A DNA stretch of 64,000 bases from assembly GCA_036245525.1 (NCBI GenBank), contig BTPG01000004.1, positions 229,246,153 through 229,310,152 on the forward strand, in the 5' to 3' direction. The notes beneath the pieces are model-generated. The model saw only the letters and a program-made list of their open reading frames with translations. It was not told where the DNA came from and searched no databases. The position numbers were made by a program, and so were the translations under genes. Numbering within the stretch: position 1 is the first letter of the stretch; every line of letters starts with the position of its first letter. Of the stretch, positions 51,474 to 62,659 are shown one piece after another. Origin of the DNA: Semisulcospira habei. Taxonomy: Eukaryota > Mollusca > Gastropoda > Semisulcospiridae.

Positions 51474-52634
51474 TTATGTGTAGGAGAAGAGTTCCTTCCC
51501 CCCTTTTCCTGTGCCCTGGAAGGAGTCGAAGAAACAGGGGGGTCGACTCCCGGGCCTCCTCTGGTTCCTCGGAGATGAGGGGGGAGAAGCTGCCACAGCA
51601 CCAGCTACGACAACCTCCACTCCCTCCATCTGCTCCTCCAATGCAGCATATTTGTTTTGAAGGGGGACATCAGTGTCTCCCTTCTGGGCCCGTACGCACA
51701 GCGGTCCCGTAACTTTTTTAGACTTCTGGGCCGGGGCAGCGTTCCTGCCGCCAGAGTTAGCGGCCTTAGAAGGCTGACCAGAGCCAGAAGCCTTTGCAGT
51801 AAGATTGACAGGTTTGGGTGGGGGCTGAGACTTAGGGGCAGCAGAAGGCGGTGCCACCGGACCGGCAGCGTCCGCTTTCTGCGTTCCCTGGCTCCTCATC
51901 ACCACCGGAGGAGGGTTACTCTCCAGGGGTGAGAGGATTCGAGGCTCCGCCCCCAACCAAGAAGTTGGGGTTTGACAAGAGAAGTCTTTGGTGGGGCGCT
52001 TGCCTGCCACCGCAGCACTGAAAGTATACACAAAGTTGTTATTTGAGTTTGGCGCAGCCTCAGCTGCCCCAGGGCCATCAACCAGTTTTTTGGCATCCGC
52101 AAAGGACAGCCCCTTCTCCACACGCACCTGCTGAATCCTGCACTCGGAGATCCAACGAGGGCACTTCTTTCCGAAGCCATATGCGCCCCCTGACAATTCA
52201 CACTCAGGGGGATGGCTGTGCAGGACTCAGCAGAGTGTCCGGGCTTAGTGCAGCGGCATGTCTTCTGCCCATGGCCATACTTTTGGCACTTAAAGCACCG
52301 GAGGGGGAGGGACGTACTTTTTCACCTTTAGGGAGTAGTAACCTCCCCAGATGGTAGTAGGAGCTGTGGGGGTGCCAAACGTCAGGATGATGGTAGGAAG
52401 ACGGATCTCCCTACCACCTCGTTTGGAAATGAAGCGCCTGACGTAGGTCACCCCCTGTGACTTAAGGTTCCGTACAAGTTCATCTTCAGACAGTTCGGCT
52501 AATGCTTGATCTTTAATCACTCCTCTAGACGAATTCATCGTTTTGTGGGGAGTGACCTCCACTGGAGTGTCTCCGATGGAGGAGAGCCTCAGTAGCCCAT
52601 TGGAGTGTGCCCGGGTACGGCACTCTACCAGCAA
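51474..52634 (-). pseudogene. LINE ORF1 (gag-like, CCHC knuckles)
   Basis: The first part (52634-52290) is an RNA-binding-type region containing FISKRGGREIRLPTIILTFG. After a frame change come CFKCQKYGHGQKTC and CRCTKPGHSAESC at about 52290-52210, then NCQGAHMAS. After a second shift, KKCPRWISECRIQQVRVEKG and LSFADAKKLV follow. The Pro/Ala/Gln-rich end runs to the stop at 51474. Knuckle order matches I/Jockey gag proteins. Confidence 0.8.
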
Positions 52635-53530
52635 GTCACCAGACCTGAGGCGCTGGGCCTCAGGCCTGCCAACACGGCTCCTGAGGGTCTCCCTTACCAG
52701 GAAAGGGTGCAGCTTGGAAACAGGCTTCTCTTTATCTTTGCTGTGGATAATGAGAAAGCGAGGCCAGGCGGCCGACGCCTGAGGCGTCGCTTCCTCACAG
52801 TCAGAGTCACTATCATTCTCAATGACAATGTCGGCAGCTATGTGCCGCTTTGGTGCTAGTTTTGCTTTTTATTTTTTCCATATTATTATAGTAGAGATAT
52901 TCATCCCCCGGGGGTCCCCGTCCGCCACCGAGCCCAACAAGGGAAAGTGCAACTGTCGGCGGGTCTCCAGCCGACGCACAATGGAGACTGCCCGAAAGAT
53001 ATACTCAAGGGGGTAAGCTCGATTGAACCGTTTAAGCCACCGCCTTCTATCACACTGTTGAATGCAGGGGAATACTGGCATAAAGCACCTAATCAGCATC
53101 AGAGGCTATAGCATGGTACTCCGTATAGCAACCCGCATGTCAACAGTGGGATAGGGCTCAACGTGACAAGAGCCGATTGACTAGGCTGGTACGACTAGCC
53201 TCCCGTTCAGGCAGAAGTCAAGGCCAAAGTGGAGTGTTTCAGCCACCAGGATCCTCTTCTCCCCCGACACGGGTCTCCAAGCACGGCAAACACTTGGGAT
53301 CCAAAGGACCAAAAGCTCACGCGTATTTTTAAGGACCAATCCAACATGGTAGGACCTGGGTAAGCACATCTCCTTAAAAACCGGACCAGTGAAAACGACT
53401 GAACAACATATCTGCTAACATCAAGTCCTAATCCTGGACAAAGATGGCACCCGTCTGCTAGCCCACTCAGTCAGGGACTGAGTGGACTACCCACCCACGC
53501 CACGTGGAGGCCGGTGCCCAGTGGGCGACA

Positions 53531-53844
53531 CCACACGTAAAGTAACAGTTTGCCCGTCCAGTTACACTCGCACGGACCCTGGAGTCAGGGCGATTCTGAA
53601 CACAGCCGCGACCAAGCGAGCGGCTAAACGAACCAACTCGTCACTAAAAGTCAGTAGAACGACCGTCACCGACCTCTGTTACGGTACGCATGGTGGCGCA
53701 AGGATGATGCGTCTCGGACGCAGATGCACTGAATTATAGTGCATCCGACTACCCCTTAGTTACATTTTCAGGATGTGATTTTGTGTTTTAGTGCGTCAGA
53801 GATGCACAGATGCACTAAAACGGAAGCCCTGGCTTGGCTTTTTT
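53531..53844. other. No recognisable gene
   Basis: Possibly more LINE leader; no matching copy in the window. Confidence 0.35.
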
Positions 53845-54375
53845 CAAGTGCGCTTTAACTGCCATGCCACTACTGGGCGCCCGTTACACGTCTGCCTGGC
53901 CATTCTTGTGTACTCTAACCCAAGTGCGCTTTCAGACTGCCATGCCACTACTGGGTACCTGTTACACGTCTGCCTGGCCATTCTTGTGTACTCTAACCCA
54001 AGTGCACTTTCAGACTGCCATGCCACTACTGGTGCATGTTACACGTCTGCCTGGCCATTCTTGTGTACTCTAACCCAAGTGCACTTTCAGACTGCCATGC
54101 CACTACTGATGCATGTTACACGTCTGCCTGGCCATTCTTGTGTACTCTAACCCAAGTGCACTTTCAGACTGCCATGCCACTACTGGGTGCCTGTTACACG
54201 TCTGCCTGGCCATTGTGTACTCGAATCCAAGTGCGCTTTCAGACTGCCATGCCACTACTGGGTGCCTGTTACACGTCTGCCTGGCCATTGTGTACTCTAA
54301 CCCAAGTGCGCTTTCAGACTGCCATGCCACTACTGGGTGCCTGTTACACGTCTGCCTGGCCATTCTTGTGTACAT
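53845..54375 (+). repeat. ~77-bp minisatellite, seven copies
   Basis: CAAGTGCGCTTTCAGACTGC, CATGCCACTACTGGG, GTTACACGTCTGCCTGGCCA and TTCTTGTGTACTCTAACC repeat every 73-78 bases. Variants: CGC/CAC after AAGTG and a 4-5-base deletion in the fifth and sixth copies. Confidence 0.95.
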
Positions 54376-54478
54376 TAACCCTGTCACTTCCAAGAAAAAA
54401 GTCCACATAATCCAGAGACACAGATCCTCATGAACCCCAGCAGTTGTGGGGGCTGGTGAGGATCCATGCCTCTTGCTC
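54376..54478. repeat. Foldback family E copy
   Basis: CACAGATCCTCATGAACCCC AGCAG, then GGGGGCTGGTGAGGATCCAT. Confidence 0.65.
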
Positions 54479-54494
54479 AAACTACTCTGTAGCC

Positions 54495-55196
54495 AGAGCT
54501 GCCAACCCACCATCATGTCAAAGAGTAGCATCCAGACCTATTTAGAGTAGCATTTAAGAAAAAGGAGTAGTACACACACAGACACGGCAAACAGTGAGAA
54601 AATCAATATTTATTCATACAGTATTAACATAGGCGTATAAGCAAGAGTTTGATATTATAAGCAAGAGTCTGATGTATACTTTAAAACATAAGTTGAAAAG
54701 TGTATAGCCCTCTCTAGTTCAAGGGTGGTGCCAGAATAGCTTGGCGCCCATAGGCGCCAAGCTATTCTGGCACCACCCTTGAACCACCAAGGTCGATCTG
54801 TCCATAGCTATCAAACCATAGAGTAAACAGGTCTGTAATGGAAACATAATTCTTAGAGTCTAGGATGTGGTCACAGAATGCTCAGCCAGAGGAGAGACCT
54901 TAATGTGGCTTTCTTGCGCTTATTCAAGAGAGTGGCACTGAAGGTAGAGTCATAGCTGGTGCTGGTGCTGGTGCTGTTTTTCATGACCAGCAATGCTTCT
55001 AATGTCGAAACACAACGCGATTGGTCATGTACTTGACACGATTCTAGGTCAAAAGTTATTTTTAGTTCAGTCAGTGACTGGCAAGACTGGCAACCTTTTT
55101 TTTTTTAATCGTAGTTTTCAGGACCGAACGTAGCATTGTAGCAAGTATGTCCAAGTCGTAGCATGCTACGCCCAAATCGTAGCACTTGGCAGCCCT
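54495..55196. mobile_element. hAT-like non-autonomous element with 8-bp target duplication
   Basis: Ends AGAGCTGCCAACC and inverted AGGGCTGCCAAGTG. CTGTAGCC (54487-54494) and GTGTAGCC (55197-55204) flank it, seven of eight matching. On the minus strand the right end reads TGCTACGATTTGGGCGTA, close to the left end of the hAT-like element at 8137 (CCTACGATTTTTGGGCGTA). No transposase coding seen. Confidence 0.7.
54714..54800 (+). mobile_element. Core hairpin (C-type) nested in the hAT-like element
   Basis: AGTTCAAGGGTGGTGCCAGA ATAGCTTGGCGCCCATAGG with a perfect complementary arm, followed by CAAGGTCGATCTGTCC. Outer C-family ends are missing. Confidence 0.75.
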
Positions 55197-55198
55197 GT

Positions 55199-55648
55199 GT
55201 AGCCATTATCCTGTGATGTATGGAGATCTCTGACACTGGATTTAGTGCGATTTCAAACGATCTTCATCCACTTTAGCCACATGATTATCCTGTGATGTAT
55301 GGAGATCTCTGACACTGGATTTAGTACGATTTCAAATGATCTTCATCCACTGTAGCCATTATCCTGTGATGTATGGAGATCTCTGACACTGGATTTAGTG
55401 CGATTACAAATGATCTTCATCCACTGTAGCCATTATCCTGTGATGTATGGGGGTCTCCGACACTGGATTTAGTATGATTACAAATGATCTTCATCCACTG
55501 TAGCCATTATCCTGTGATGTATGGAGATCTCCGACACTGGATTTAGTATGATTTCAAATGATCTTCATCCACTGTAGCCATTATCCTGTGATGTATGGAG
55601 ATCTCCGACACTGGATTTAGTATGATTTCAAATGATCTTCATCCACTG
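55199..55648 (+). repeat. 74-bp minisatellite, six copies
   Basis: GTAGCCATTATCCTGTGATG, TATGGAGATCTCTGACACTG and ATCTTCATCCACT recur. The array starts at the right target duplication of the hAT-like element. Confidence 0.92.
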
Positions 55649-55671
55649 GTAGTACAGGGGTTAACCCATTT

Positions 55672-55811
55672 AACCATGACACACTACAACAGGAGATGGA
55701 TTGATCATGATAACGTCTGATGGCGCCAAGCTCATCATGACACACTACAACAGGAGATGGATTGATCATGACAACACCTGATGGCGCCAAGCAGAAGCTC
55801 ATCCTGACACA
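55672..55811 (+). repeat. Short block of MITE-A-derived satellite
   Basis: Between two and three units of CACTACAACAGGAGATGGAT, TGATCATGATAACG and GATGGCGCCAAGCTCATC. It continues past the LINE at 60415. Confidence 0.85.
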
Positions 55812-55919
55812 CAATGAACAATGAACCTTTATTTTCCAACGGTAGAAGTTATTGGTAACAGGACCAGTTTTCAAACTTGCCGTTGCTACATCTACTACAT
55901 AAGTGACAGACATGTAAAC

Positions 55920-56030
55920 ATACACATACCACACACTGCTGCATGCATGCATTCGCTCACGCACGCACGCACCTACACATACCCACACACGCACTCAGGT
56001 ACGCACGTATGCATATCACAACTCGCGCAT

Positions 56031-56080
<50 letters not shown>

Positions 56081-56500
56081 ATGTACACCGCAATTCAGTA
56101 CACACTTACACACGCACGAACACTCTCTCTCTCTCTCTCACACACACACACTTACACACGCACGCACTCAGGCACATATGCACAAAAACAAACACACGCT
56201 CTCAGACACGCACTCCAGACATACCTACCCGCACACGCGTACGCACAAAAATATAAAATGAGTAAAAATGCAGAGTAAAGCAATAAACAAAAAATCATTA
56301 AGTACATTAAAGTTCATACAGCAAGGGCAAATATGTATGCAGGTGCTATCTCTCTCTCCCCCCCCCCCCTCCTCTCTCTCTCTCACGCCGACACACACAC
56401 ACACATACACACAGCATGCACGCACGCGCGCGCTCACACACACACAGAGTCACACATACAGTACACACACACACACACACTTACGCCGCGAGCGCGCGCC
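55920..56500. repeat. CA-rich LINE 3' UTR
   Basis: (CA)n at about 56033-56078 and 56393-56480 with CT and GC runs. On the element's own strand these are TG runs, at the same position as in the copies at 4633 and 6226. Confidence 0.9.
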
Positions 56501-56693
56501 CAACATATCGAGCACACACATATGAAGGCAAAAACATTATACACAGTACATGCAGTATTCAATGTACTCTTTGGCATTCAAATATTATGGTACGGCTATA
56601 GGAAAAAGGGACTCTTTCTCTCTCGCACACATACACACGTACACATCTGCGGCACACGTGCAAGTTATCCGGCCCAATACTGTAATGATTAGA

Positions 56694-57440
56694 TTACGTC
56701 GGAGATTCTAGGTGTTTGAAGAGGCTGTCCCTATAATATGAGGTGAGCGTCTTTGCGTTTCTGATTTCTGCAGGAATAGAATTCCAGAATGAACTTCCCG
56801 AAAATGACAAGCTGGTTTTGAATAAATCAATACGCGGCAGGGGTACTTTGAATTGTTGTCCATGTCTAGAAGCTACAGATGTCCGTTCTGAGAAACTAAA
56901 AGAACTCAAGTACAGTGGACATGATTGCGTGTACAGCTTGTACATCAATACGCTTTTATTGGACTGAAAGTGATGGGATAGAGGGAGAATTTTTAACGTT
57001 TTAAGCTTTTCGTCAGTTGAGAGTTCGTGCTCGGGAAATATAAGCTTAGCAGCTTTCCTATGTAGGGAGATCAGCCTCTTCAAATGTACATCACTAGAAC
57101 CACCCCACACTGTTGATACATAGTCTATATGCGACTTGACATGAGCACGTTGTTTTTTTGTATTCTTTAAATAGCTTGTGTCTTCTTAAGTCATTTCTCA
57201 ATTTCATAGCTTCAATTATTCCTTGCGTTAGCCAAGGCGGTAACGCCGTGTGGTTTTTTACCCGCTTTTGCCGTAAAGGGGCGTGTTTGTTAAGTACTCT
57301 TGTAAAGAGTCGATACCAAACAGTCAGAGCCTTTTCAGGGTCAGTTTCGTTATTAACGACATTAAATGGTGTTTGATCAAGGTCTGCTAGAAAAGCAGAC
57401 TGATTAAACTGTTTAAATGAGCGATACGTTATAGTTGTGT
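56694..57440 (-). pseudogene. LINE ORF2 remnant: linker fused to RT C-terminus
   Basis: From 57440 down the frame reads ITYRSFKQFNQSAFLADLDQ and PPWLTQGIIEAMKLRNDLRR, equivalent to codons 10-100 of the copy at 29021. At about 57150 it jumps to HVKSHIDYVSTVWGGSSDVH, the RT C-terminus, ending WNSIPAEIRNAKTLTSYYRD. The RT catalytic core between them is missing. Confidence 0.85.
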
Positions 57441-57448
57441 GCCCGTTC

Positions 57449-58503
57449 TTACGAGTAAAGCTGCTTAGCGGTTGTTACATTAGGAGATGTAGCGTCCCGT
57501 TGAGAGGTTGTTCGGTGGCCATCGTCGCCGCCGTATTTGATGTTACCGGCCAGCCTCCGCGTGCCCACGTGGGACGGGTGGATAGGGTCAAGCCGGCCAT
57601 TGTTGTCCACCCGGTACAGCGCCTTGCGAGGTAGACCATTTGCCGTGTGAAAGATGCCGGTGTTGTCTATAAAGGTAGCGCCCAGCTTCTTCGCCACGTG
57701 GCACAGGTTGGCGTTGGACGTGAAGATGCGCTGATTTAAACGAGAATTTCTTCCCTGCCCAGCAGGCATGATGGAACAGGCCTGGACTCGTGCTTTGGGG
57801 AACGCCGTTATGCAGGCTGTAACCAGCTTCTCCCACTGCTGGCTGGTGATCTCCCGCTGCTTGCAATCGTTCACCCCCACGTGGAAGGTGACCAGTTGGA
57901 CGCGGGGTGACGCGCCTGCTTTAGGCACCAGTCAGTCAGGTGGGAGGTTTGCAGGCCCGACAGAGAAATGACCTGCACCCTCTCACCCTGGTACATTGTC
58001 ATTTTTTCTCCCTTCACGTTACGCAGGACAGAGCATCCTATAACGAGGGTTGTGGTATCCGCCATGACATGATGTGTGAGGATCTCTTCGCTTGGAGGAG
58101 GGCGGATGAGGGTTTGTGGTTTTACGCCTTTAATCCGATTACCGTTCCTCTCAGCATGGTCACGTTCACCTGCACCGCTGATCCGCTCCGCTTGCTTCTC
58201 AGCCTCTTTCGGGGGCGCGTGGACCGTTATCAGCAGACCGCCAGAGGCCTGATCCTTCCGGGTACTTGACGAGCTGACGTTTTTCGAAGGGGTAATCCTT
58301 ACCGGGATCACTTCACCACCTGCGGTAGCAGGGTTTACACCGCCACCGTCGGTAATCCCCTTAGCGCCGTCAGTGAGAGTGGGAGGGGCAGGCGTTTCCT
58401 CAGGCACTGACTCGTTGAGCCGATTGTTGAGCTGAGCAAGCTTCCAATCTTTCCACGTGACCGCGCACGTCATGGATGAAATATATGTCACTGTCATGCA
58501 CAT
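57449..58503 (-). pseudogene. LINE ORF1 esterase (SGNH-hydrolase-like) domain
   Basis: LVIGCSVLRNVKG near 58040 is the nucleophile block (GxS), FHVGVNDCKQREI near 57880 the GxND block, and DPIHPSHVGTRRLAGNI near 57570 the catalytic Asp-x-x-His block. Such esterase domains are known in ORF1 of CR1-group LINEs; their role in transposition is unclear. A frame change around 57900-57930 separates the two parts. Confidence 0.8.
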
Positions 58504-58903
58504 AGTTAAGGCTCTGCAGTGTGTCGTGTAGGTGGCAGTGAGAGTCAGACAGCTCGGTCAGCTGGTCCTGTAAATGAAAAAGTTTGTTACGTACAAAGGA
58601 CTCAGACATCTGCAGATCACTGGCTACCGTCACTGAGATTTCACGCACTCGGTTTTCTAACTGGTCCAGTCTTTCCTGCGTTTTAGATTGGAGATGATAC
58701 AACTCCTGTTGAAGGGACTCAACAGCAGCAAGTCGGGACATTAGCAGCCTGATGGTAGGCTTTGAGTCGCTGCACCCAGTAGCTAGTTCACAGCTAGCAG
58801 TGCCCTCCTCAGTGCAGGCGACTGGAGCCCGGGCCGAGGACACGCTCTCTTGGTCACTGACAGATGCTGTGTACAAAACGATAGGTTTTGATTGATTGTA
58901 CAT
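58400..58903 (-). pseudogene. LINE ORF1 coiled-coil region
   Basis: LMSRLAAVESLQQELYHLQS, KTQERLDQLENRVREIS and FVRNKLFHLQDQLTELSD have heptad-like spacing of Leu. The upstream end PIVLYTASVSDQES abuts the first SINE-like insertion. Confidence 0.75.
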
Positions 58904-59268
58904 TGCTTAACGTCCCGACAGCAACAAGGCTTTCTCAGGACGTGCCTGCACTGCTTGTGAAAAAAAACTAAACAGAAAATTGAATGTATGTCGCCAGCCG
59001 GTCAAATACGTTAAATAAACCTACAACATGGGGCCTAAATGAAGCTAAGACCATTTAGCAACACACATCCAATATCAAGAGCTACAGGCAGTGCAGACGG
59101 TAGGGAGAGTTTTAAAAAGGCAAAAACAGGTGAATGGACTAAAGGTAGACAGAAACACATGCCCCAGAATAGAGAGAAAAACCCACCCTGTGGGGCTGAC
59201 CAGGGTGACCCTGGGAACTAAAAAATACATAACCCCACCCAAGTCCCCCAGGGCAGACCCGGGTGGGG
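58886..59268 (-). mobile_element. SINE-like element 1 with 13-bp target duplication
   Basis: ACAAAACGATAGG occurs perfectly on both sides (58873-58885 and 59269-59281). On the minus strand the element starts CCCCACCCGGGTCTGC and ends ACAATCAATCAAAA, a short repeat tail. No ORF. Confidence 0.85.
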
Positions 59269-59340
59269 ACAAAACGATAGGACTGGCTACGAGGGTAACG
59301 GATGACTGGCCCAGAAGCACATTGGTGAGGGTGGATGAGA

Positions 59341-59728
59341 TTGATTGATTGATTGTACATTGCTTAACGTCCCGACAGCAACAAGGCTTTCTCAGGACGT
59401 GCCTGCACTGCTTGTGAAAAAAAAAAAATAAACAGAACATTGAATGTATGTCGCCAGCCAGTCAAATACGTTAAATAAACCTAACACATGGGGCCTAAAT
59501 AAAGCTAAGACCATTTAGCAACACACATCCAATATCAAGAGCTACAGGCAGTGCAGACAGTAGGGAGAGTTTTAAAAAGGCAAATACAGGTGAATGGACA
59601 AAGGGTAGACAGAAACACATGCCCCAGAATAGAGAGAAAAACTCACCCTGTGGGGCTGACCAGGGTGACCCTGGGAACTAAAAAGTACCTAACCCCACCC
59701 AGGTCCCCCAGGGTACACCCGGGTGGGG
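59341..59728 (-). mobile_element. SINE-like element 2 with 15-bp target duplication
   Basis: TGAGGGTGGATGAGA flanks it exactly (59326-59340 and 59729-59743). Same family and orientation as element 1, about 95% alike by eye, lying about 70 bases away. Confidence 0.85.
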
Positions 59729-59743
59729 TGAGGGTGGATGAGA

Positions 59744-60414
59744 GGCGATAATCCCATTGAAGTGTCTCGCCAGGGGACGGAGGAGGAGATGGGGTAAAGA
59801 GAAGGGAGGAGGTCTGACCGCTGATCGTAGCACTGTGAGCTGGAGAGATATTGCCAATGGAAACAGTCAGTGCCTCGGGCATGGGATTAGTGTTGGGGGG
59901 GCTCAGTGTTAGAGCGCTGAAGGGCTGACGGGGACACAGGGTTACAGTCACCCACTTGTGATGTACTTACGGGAAACAGCTGTAGGAGGAGATCTGAAGC
60001 GGTTGCTGAGCACTCAGGTTCTGGCTCGTTTGAGGTCCTGGGAGGTGTGTCTGGGAGTGTTACAATCGGGGGGGGGGGGGGGGGGGGGGGGGGGCAGCCG
60101 ATTTGTCCATCTCAAGACACGCCCACAGGCATGTCCACAGGCACATTTTCCGCCGGGTCCGCGCAGCCATCTATTAGCTGCTGTACAAATGTACACAAGA
60201 CTCGTACTCGCTGACCACCCACGCGTCCTTGTTATGCCCCTGTATGAGGCACGTGCCTCCGGTCTTGCGTCGCACGTGAAAGTAAAGTGTTATTATTATT
60301 TGGGGCTTTTCGTCTCCCCTGACCTGAATGAACGTTTTGCCCAGGTCGTCAGGAAGGGCAGGGGCGGAACAGTCCAAATAAATATCTCCACACTCAACCG
60401 GTTCATTTCGGTTT
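59744..60414 (-). pseudogene. LINE ORF1 N-terminal part
   Basis: KTFIQVRGDEKPQIIITLYF, HVRRKTGGTCLIQGHNKDAW is a compact domain like those at the start of some CR1-group ORF1 proteins (moderate recognition). A Ser/Pro/Thr-rich stretch follows (SPPNTNPMPEALTVSIGNIS) and would continue across the SINE-like insertions into the coiled coil. A poly-G tract at 60068-60094 and stops break the frame. Confidence 0.55.
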
Positions 60415-61875
60415 ACACTACAATATGAGATGGATTGACCATGATAACGCCTGATGGCACCAAGCTCATCCTGACACACTACAATAGGAGATGGATTGAC
60501 CATGAAAACGCCTGATAGCGCCAAGCTCATCCTGACACACTACAATAGGAGATGGATTGACCATGATAACGCCTGATGGAGCCAAGCTCATCCTGACACA
60601 CTACAATAGGAGATGGATTGACCATGATAACACCTGATGGTGCCAAGCTCATCCTGACACACTACAACAGGAGATGGATTGACCATGATAACGCCTTATG
60701 GCGCCAAGAAGCTCATCCTGACACACTACAATAGGAGATGGATTGACCATGATAACGCCTGATGGCGCCAAGCTCATCCTGACACTACAATAGAAGATAG
60801 ATTGACCATGATAATGCCAGATGGCGCCAAGCTCATCCTGACACACTACAACAGGAGATGGACTGACCATGATAACGCCTGATGGTGCCAAGCTCATCCT
60901 GACACTACAATAGGAGATGGATTGACCATGATAACGCCTGATGGCGCCAAGCTCATCCTGACACTACAATAGGAGATGGATTGACCATGATAACGCCTGA
61001 TGGCACCAATCTCATCCTGACACTACAATAGGAGATGGATTGAACATGATAACGCCTGATGGCGCCAAGCTCATCCTGACACACTACAATAGGAGATGGA
61101 TTGACCATGATAACGCCTGATGGAGCCAAGCTCATCCTGACACACTACAATAGGAGATGGATTGACCATGATAACACCTGATGGTGCCAAGCTCATCCTG
61201 ACACACTACAACAGGAGATGGATTGACCATGATAACGCCTGATGGCGCCAAGAAGCTCATCCTGACACACTACAATAGGAGATGGATTGACCATGATAAC
61301 GCCTGATGGCGCCAAGCTCATCATGACACTACAATAGGAGATAGATTGACCATGATAATGCCAGATGGCGCCAAGCTCATCCTGACACACTACAACAGGT
61401 GATGGACTGACCATGATAACGCCTGATGGTGCCAAGCTCATCCTGACACTACAATAGGAGATGGATTGACCATGATAACGCCTGATGGCGCCAAGCTCAT
61501 CCTGACACTACAATAGGAGATGGATTGACCATGATAACGCCTGATGGCACCAATCTCATCCTGACACTACAATAGGAGATGGATTGAACATGATAACGCC
61601 TGATGGCGCCAAGCTCATCCTGACACACTACAATAGGAGATGGATTGACCATGATAACGCCTGATGGCGCCAAGCTCATCCTGACACACTACAATAGGAG
61701 ATGGATTGACCATGATAACGCCTGATGGCGCCAAGCTCATCCTGACACTACAATAGGAGATGGATTGACCATGATAACACCTGATGGTGCCAAGCTCATC
61801 CTGACACACTACAACAGGAGATGGATTGACCATGATAATGCCTGATGGCACCAAGGTCATCCTGACACACTACAA
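60415..61875 (+). repeat. ~60-bp satellite derived from MITE family A, ~24 copies
   Basis: Unit ACACTACAATAGGAGATGGA, TTGACCATGATAACG, CCTGATGGCGCCAAGCTCAT and CCTGAC. Every piece matches the left arm and inner hairpin tip of family A, with the segment TTCAAGGGTAGTGCCAGATG removed. A 544-bp higher-order period is visible. Short open frames on the minus strand are repeats of the monomer. Confidence 0.93.

Positions 61876-62659
<784 letters not shown>

Larger units (their letters stand above)
47660..53530 (-). mobile_element. Near full-length I/Jockey-like LINE with RNase H, internally rearranged
   Basis: Reading 53530 to 47660 gives leader, ORF1 with CCHC knuckles, APE endonuclease, RT, RNase H and a C-terminal Cys/His region. 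ORF1 ends about 10 bases before the ORF2 ATG. A piece of RNase H is inverted and displaced. The RNase H domain together with gag-type knuckles fits the I group, with Jockey relatives as the alternative. The 3' end is not sharply defined. Confidence 0.85.
55812..60414 (-). mobile_element. CR1-like LINE with esterase-type ORF1, inserted in the satellite, internally deleted
   Basis: Satellite monomers lie on both sides. Reading 60414 to 55812: ORF1, remnants of ORF2, a CA/TG-rich 3' UTR (56680-55820) and the tail ACCGTTGGAAAATAAAGGTT with CATTGTTCATT. The endonuclease and most of RT are deleted. Two SINE-like elements interrupt ORF1. Confidence 0.85.

Noticed and set aside
60415..61875. CRISPR-like regularly spaced repeats
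   Set aside because: The repeats are contiguous with no unique spacers and the context is eukaryotic; it is a satellite.
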